A DNA stretch of 64,000 nt from Clonostachys chloroleuca (Eukaryota; Ascomycota; Sordariomycetes; Hypocreales; Bionectriaceae). How positions within the stretch are numbered: position 1 is the stretch's first letter; every line of letters begins with the position of its first letter. Where the stretch lies: positions 21,762,001 through 21,826,000 of the forward strand of contig JBANAY010000003.1 in assembly GCA_037952775.1 (NCBI GenBank). Direction: 5' to 3'. The notes under the pieces are model-generated. The model did no database searches. It was not told where the DNA came from and saw only the letters and a list, made by a program, of their open reading frames with translations. A program made the position numbers and the translations under genes. This document shows, in pieces, positions 58,453-64,000 of the stretch.

Positions 58453-59826
58453 ATGCTGGTTATTGAGTCTCCATAGAGTACTCAATGGAGAAATGTTGTC
58501 TCGTTACAAGCCCCCCATTCTTGATGATGTATAACTCTTTGAAAGAATGAGATAAGAACAATGAATTGATCTATCCTTGGCAGTGATGATCCGGATTCTG
58601 GAGACTGGCCTTCTTTGTGGTCGACATCGTCGCTGTCATCTATTTAGGAACTATTCAGCGAAACGGCATTGCTCCCCACAAGCCCAGCTCTTTCCATATC
58701 CAGATTTATATCCTCACGGAACATGAAACACGCAGCGTGTAGATTGCGTTTGAATATTTTTATTTATTTCTAGAACTTGTATTTACTACACCTAGCTGGT
58801 CAATCCAATGCCGTGGAGGGATAGATGGCCGATATCTACATCTTAGACACATATACGGATACGAGAGAACCGAAAATTTGCAGATACGAATATTCAGATA
58901 CCAAGATCAGAAAGAGCGACATATGAAGTCGGCGACAGAGAGAGGGATAACTCCCAATGTCCTCGTATCCGGATACGAGAGGTGATGACTTAGCGTTGCA
59001 ATACGCCGTGATCGGTTGGCTATTGCTTGCAGCTCGCTCGGAAGGAAGAATGAATTTGGTTGGCTGATCCCCCTCTGTGGCCCAAATTGGTGTCCAGGTG
59101 CATAAAGATTTGACATGGGTGGCCGTCAGCTCATCAACAAAGTGTGGCTCTCTTGCCGCCACTTATACTGAGTCTCGTTGGTTATTCGCCTACTGAGCCT
59201 GGTACTGTCCATGATGTCTCTTGACGGACAGCGGCTAAGGTGACCCTTTGCTCCTAGACCGACTGACATCATTATCGGGACCGCATGAGATTAGGTTATA
59301 GAGAAATGGCTGCGTGGGAGAAATTCGTTTCTCCTCATTCCGGTCAAGGCTTAGGATTCGGGGCAGTCTTGCGGAGATTTCCCCATCGGTTCGTATTCAC
59401 AAAGAGTAGGTTCAAGTACATTTGATGCTGAAAACACTGCCTGGAATGAGTTGATTTCATCATTGTAAAACAAAATATGCTAAAAGAAAGTCGTGATATT
59501 TCATTGATCTGGACCCGCCATATCACCCCCCTTGAACCTAAAAATCCGCTTGGATTTCCTCCCATTCACCCATGCGTCATATGAGTTCACAATTATTCCT
59601 GGCCAGACCGTTTAGATCATCAAATAATTTGCTTGCTCCCATAAATCCCAATAAACAAATAACGAAAAAATAATAATAATATATATATAGACAAAGAAGA
59701 ATAACAAAGAAGATGGTAAAATTGGAAGATGTAGAAAATAAAAACTCTGAGCCGTGGCATCAACACGGCGGAGAATGCCTCAAGGAACGTGAGGTGTTTG
59801 AAATTGTGCCGATTCATTGAGTTTTC
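58453..59826. other. Intergenic region with an AT microsatellite
   Basis: Tail-to-tail region between the methyltransferase and the zinc-finger-like gene. It has an AAT/AT-rich low-complexity stretch near 59668-59690. A minus-strand frame at 58836-59162 has no family mark. Confidence 0.5.
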
Positions 59827-60833
59827 TCACTTGTCCTGCGATAAAGCTTGTGTAGGTTCGGCGGCGTTGAATATCCAATCAGCAGGGTTAATGATCGCAT
59901 TTGCGGGTGGCGGTCTCAAGTTCCCCCTTGGGATGGGGGTCATATGGGACGGATACGCATGCGAAATGGGAATATCATTCCCGTCATTTAGTGGCATCCC
60001 ATTGAAAAGATATCTGCCCTCGCGAGGGACGATGGGACAGCCTGGAGGTAGAGGAGGGGAGTCGTGTCGCGAGGCTGGAAGGCTTTGGAAGTAAATTTGG
60101 CAAGCATCGGTGAGAGTCCTCGTGACAAAAGAACTGCTTATTCCTAGCTCATTGCTAGGAAGAGAGGGCAAGGAGGCATGGAATACTGCTTCCACGTAAG
60201 GTGATAGTAGGGAGACAACTTCCTCGATATTGTTGGGTTGAATATAGGGGGACTGAGGCTCGGTGTAACCAGGGAACAAGCGGCGCCAGATAGCAAACCA
60301 CTGAGCTTCGCTACTCCCCCTCGAATCAGGCGCACAACCTGTATTTCCTCAGGAGAGAGCCCTTCTGGTCTTAATTCGTACTGGCCCTCGCCTCGGCAAG
60401 GGTGGTGAATTCTGGATTGCTCATCCATGAACGATATCCAACATGCTGAGCAAAAGTAGGGTGGAAGCGAGTGTCGTCGAATCAGGTGTTGTTTGATGTC
60501 TGATATCCTGGGAAACCGGTGCTTTTTGCATTCGTCGTAAACCTGGGGGTTGAATTTGTAAAATGGGCAAGCAAAGGAAGGCGAGGAAGGTAATGCATGA
60601 GATTCGTCTAATATGTCCGGAGTGGCCGTGCCAGTCGAAGCAATTGGATAAGGGGGAGAATCTGATCGGATACGGTTAGCACCCAGAAGCATTTGAACAA
60701 ACACACTTTCCTGAGATATATATGGTCGGAGAAAAAGAGACTTACTAAATGGAATGGGGGCTGGGAAGTGGCTTGATGGTCTAGCCCGTCGACGTGTTGA
60801 CCTAGGCGAGTTGTTGGTGATGATGGAACTCAT
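59827..60833 (-). CDS. C2H2-finger-like fungal protein, one frameshift
   Basis: Two exons (60833-60746 and 60661-59827) give about 307 residues. The core FACPFYKFNPQVYDECKKHR then FPRISDIKQHLIRRHSLPPY and FCSACWISFMDEQSRIHH follows a pattern known from fungal proteins with paired atypical C2H2 fingers (ACPFxxxxP...C......I..VKQHL.R.H..P.YC..C). After GLSPEEIQVVRLIRGG the frame shifts at the five-C run 60316-60320 (plus strand). With six, it continues into SSEAQWFAIWRRLFPGY, the usual ERWFxIWxxLFPG block of this family. The C-terminal third is Pro-rich. Probable nucleic-acid or protein binding; function unknown. The gene ends with QALSQDK at 59827. Confidence 0.75.
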
Positions 60834-61856
60834 GGCGGAGGTAAAGTAGGTAGAGAATAGTTTTGCGACTTGAGACAAGAGAGAAACACTGGCGCGAAGG
60901 GAACTTGCGAGCTCATCCCGAGGACATGAATCGTTTGATTAACCAGGGGCGAACGATGTACTTAAATAGTTTCAATACTGATGAAGTTCGTCATTTTTCG
61001 GTGTGGTGGCAAACTGAGGAGGACCCAAGGGACTCTATATCGTAGCCGAGAAGAACGAGAACGGCAGGGGTGCAGAGAGTGTGGGGCAGGCAGGTCGAAG
61101 GGTAGGTCAACCCTGTTTTGGTCTCAACAGGGCCTGCTCCGATGCCTACCGCCCGGCACCCCGTTGGGTCCCGCCCGTCTGAAGGAGGGTGCTGGGAGTG
61201 TGGGGCTGGAAGGGGCACGAGGCAGCGAGCACAGCGCGAACCAGAGCGAACCAGGGTCAAACAAATGAGAGCTTGCTTGAGTTGCATTCCGAAAGTTGGA
61301 AGACCAGAAGTGTCAATGTACCCCGGCCCTCTGACAGCTCGGACGGTGGACATGGATCTCGCAGCCAGAAGTCCCTCAAAATACCTCGCTCAACTCGCAC
61401 AAACGCGGAAAAGACGGCGATCAAAGGGCATTCTCTGAGCTCTCCCTGACTGCGCCTCCATGGACGAGGCAACCCAAGTACGTAGCTTATACCATGGCAT
61501 TCTGGGCTATTTCATCACAAGTAGCTGCCTCGGGACTTATCTTAGGTCCACCGTAAGACCTCCGAGTTCAATGCCTGAAATCTCTGGACAGTGATGACCG
61601 CGCGGCGGCTTACCTGTCCCTGTGTTGTAACCCCGAAGAGCTACCAGCGTCGAGACCTACGTCAGACGTCAGTCAGATGCGTTTGTGACAGAGAACTTTG
61701 GTATTTAAGGCTACTAATTTGGGCCATTTGACACTCTACTGTTTCTTTTTTCGTCTCCAAAAATGGCCTTTTTAGGAGAGATCTTTGTATGTCCGGGCTT
61801 CCCCCAATTCAACAAGGGTCTCCGTCTGCGCGTTGGACCGCTTCTCACGGTGCCTC
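60834..61856. other. Intergenic region
   Basis: Upstream of the zinc-finger-like gene. Imperfect duplications rich in GTGGGGC occur near 61080-61215 (AGTGTGGGGC at two places). Overlapping frames on both strands look non-coding. Confidence 0.5.
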
Positions 61857-62206
61857 TCTGTAGAATAATTTCTGTAGAATAATTTCTGTAGAATAATTTC
61901 TGTAGAATAATTTCTGTAGAATAATTTCTGTAGAATAATTTCTGTAGAATAATTTCTGTAGAATAATTTTTGTAGAATAATCTCTGTAGAATAATCTCTG
62001 TAGAATAATCTCTGTAGAATAATCTCTGTAGAATAATCTCTGTAGAATAATCTCTATAGAATAATCTCTGTAGAATAATCTCTGTAGAATAATTTCTATA
62101 GAATAATTTCTGTAGAATAATTTCTGTAGAATAATTTCTGTAGAATAATTTCTGTAGAATAATCTCTGTAAAATAACCTCTGTGAAATGATCTCTGTGAA
62201 ATGACC
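61857..62206. repeat. 14-bp minisatellite, 25 tandem units
   Basis: The unit TCTGTAGAATAATT repeats with an exact 14-base period for 25 units, without a single indel: the phase at 62193 still matches that at 61857. Units occur in blocks of two variants, AATAATT and AATAATC, and decay at the right end. Because 14 is not a multiple of three, the minus strand reads through all three frames of the unit without a stop and makes a spurious 14-residue repeat peptide. Confidence 0.97.
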
Positions 62207-64000
62207 TTTGATAAATACTTTTTAATACTGGACTTTTCTGTACGTACCTTCTGTCACGGCGTTCTTCGTCTCCTTCCACATATGCGTAGACAAATTTAGC
62301 AAGACTTGGTCCACTGTAGCATTCCATGTATTGAGAATTGCATTTGTCGCCACAGCCCGTAACATCACGCATTCGAGATCTGGGGCACATTAATCAATGA
62401 GGCATCTTTGCCTCCTAGGCAACTCAAAATCTATTCATAGCTCTTTGTGGCGATTATCACCCGGTCGGCACAACGGCCGAACACTGGGGCACGGGAGCAC
62501 GGGGGTGAATTCTTATTCTATTTCCGCTTACACAGCGAGGCATGACGTTGGTGTTCCCGCTGTTCGTGATGGCTGTGCGTAGAAAAGTCGCAGCTGGGAT
62601 CAGCCAGGTACACGCCATGCAGTGGTCATTGAATGCTTAGGTGGCATTTGCTCGATTCAGCTTCCATGGGGGCTCAGGGAGCGAGCTTAGGCAGGCCGGG
62701 AATCAGCTGAATCCAAGGACACTGCACCAAGCCCGTGGTGTGTCAGGCAGGGGTCAGACAGACTCCTCTAGCATCGCGGGCGTGCTCTCTTGGCCAGGGA
62801 ACATCATTTAGTATCCAACAATATCTCCATCGATGCATGTAATTCATCAGTCCATGCCAGTCTTTTTTGCTTGCATCGGGCGTCCATTGTGATTCGTATC
62901 CCTCGCAGTTCCACTTAATGCCACATCGCAACCCTGAACAGAGGATGACACGGGCTACATGCGACGTCAGCCATTGGCTTCCTCGTAGACTGATTTTTGC
63001 CCGGTGCAATACTGGACCCTTTGCCGGTAAGAAATGCGCCGATTAGGGATTAAGCGCTACAGGAGGCCCCCATTCAGCTCCATGCCGGAGCTGGGCTGAA
63101 TGTTCTCTTCTTGGAAACACCAATCGACCTGTATTCGGCGCAATGAGTTAGGACTTTGCAACTCCGTACCTACCTGGCCGCTATTGTCAAATATTTACAA
63201 TGAAAGGAAATCTCAGGAACTTGACGCTTACCCCACAGCTACGGTTTTCATCTTGGCACGAGGAGCCCGCAACCCAGTTGTGTCGCAATAACTACAGAAG
63301 ACACCTCACTAACACGTAAAATATACCTTCATGTTTCCAAAATTCGGTAGGTGGGCTACTTTTTGAATTATGACTCATCTGCCGACTTTTTCTTAAGTTA
63401 CTACGGATGTATGCTAGGTTGACAGAAGCACAAACGGGCGATTCTAGCCAAAGTTGGCTCTTTGTACTGTGGAAATGAATGTGAGCCATATGGATCAAAT
63501 GTTCTCAAAAATCAGACTGAAAATTGATTATTCGACCCGAGGGCGACGCTGTATGAGATTGCAAAATTGTGTCAGAGCTTCACGAGTCATCAGGAGGTCC
63601 TCGTACTGGTCAAGTCAAAACCAGCAGGCAAGCATTTACTGGTTACAGCGTCAATGGACAAATCATCGCAATATTCCACCATCCATTGGGGAGGGTCTCT
63701 GTGCTGTCATAGGTCGAAAGTCCATTGGGCTTTGGACAGGCCAGCGATTAATTCCCCTGACGAACGCCAGGAGTAATTGACCAAGTTTCCCCAGTGAAAA
63801 TCAAACCCCCTTCTTGTCTCATCTGTTCAGGGTCCAGATACACTCTCATCCCAATGTTGTGACTATCAAGCCAGAAGACGCGGAGTATCATGTAAATTGC
63901 AGAACGATCCTCAATGTTGTGAATATTTTGCATCTTGTCGAGTCAGTTATTATTGCGCACTGGATGAAGTTTGCCTAAAAAATAACTCACAAGTTGGTAT
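62207..64000. other. Right-end region, no gene firmly supported
   Basis: About 1.8 kb. A minus-strand frame at 63748-63933 (ILRVFWLDSHNIGMRVYLDP and GLIFTGETWSITPG) looks protein-like and could be a fragment or terminal exon of a gene extending past the window edge, but it has no recognised family and no clear splice join. The rest holds only short frames. Confidence 0.4.

Noticed and set aside
61845..62390. A 181-codon repeat protein on the minus strand
   Set aside because: It is the read-through of a 14-bp minisatellite that has no stop in any minus-strand frame; the flanks show no family.

Overview
This window is nuclear DNA of a filamentous ascomycete (Pezizomycotina). Most genes are interrupted by GT-AG introns of roughly 50-100 bases. 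The families are typically fungal: Dal5-like and sugar MFS permeases, an NCS1 permease, Zn2Cys6 transcription factors, HET-domain proteins, ankyrin and F-box proteins, DUF7730 and an M43 protease. The mix of N- and C-catabolic genes would fit a Eurotiomycete such as an Aspergillus or Penicillium relative, but the sequence alone does not fix the genus. I found no tRNA, rRNA, CRISPR array or recognisable transposon, and no polyketide or peptide synthase backbone.

Layout: 0.1-6.4 kb holds a Dal5-like permease and a secreted GH3 beta-glucosidase. 7.8-20.3 kb is a self/non-self-type neighbourhood: a small secreted Kex2-type peptide gene, a broken HET gene, an ankyrin protein with an NLR-like N-terminus, an intron-rich MFS transporter and an intact HET gene. 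21-26.5 kb is a likely nitrogen-catabolic group: an NCS1 permease and a 2-oxoglutarate/Fe(II) dioxygenase diverging from a promoter dense in GATA sites, followed by a Zn2Cys6 regulator. 27-39.3 kb holds an M43 protease, three more Zn2Cys6 regulators and a DUF7730 gene. 44-46.7 kb is a divergent L-arabinitol-dehydrogenase / L-xylulose-reductase-type pair, one frameshifted and the other clearly dead. 47-60.8 kb holds an unusual Ras-like GTPase, an F-box protein, a hexose-type transporter, an F-box/ankyrin protein, a methyltransferase and a zinc-finger-like protein. A 14-bp minisatellite lies at 61.9 kb.

The most useful window-wide observation is that five otherwise well-conserved genes each carry one frameshift, always at a run of exactly five C (or G) where six would restore the frame. 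This points to systematic loss of one base at C6 runs, either in the assembly or in the strain. Annotation of these genes as dead should wait for a read-level check. The HET gene at 8.7 kb and the reductase at 45.9 kb, by contrast, have many independent lesions and are true pseudogenes.

Exon boundaries below were read by eye from splice consensus and frame continuity. All functions are inferred from recognised motifs, without database searches.
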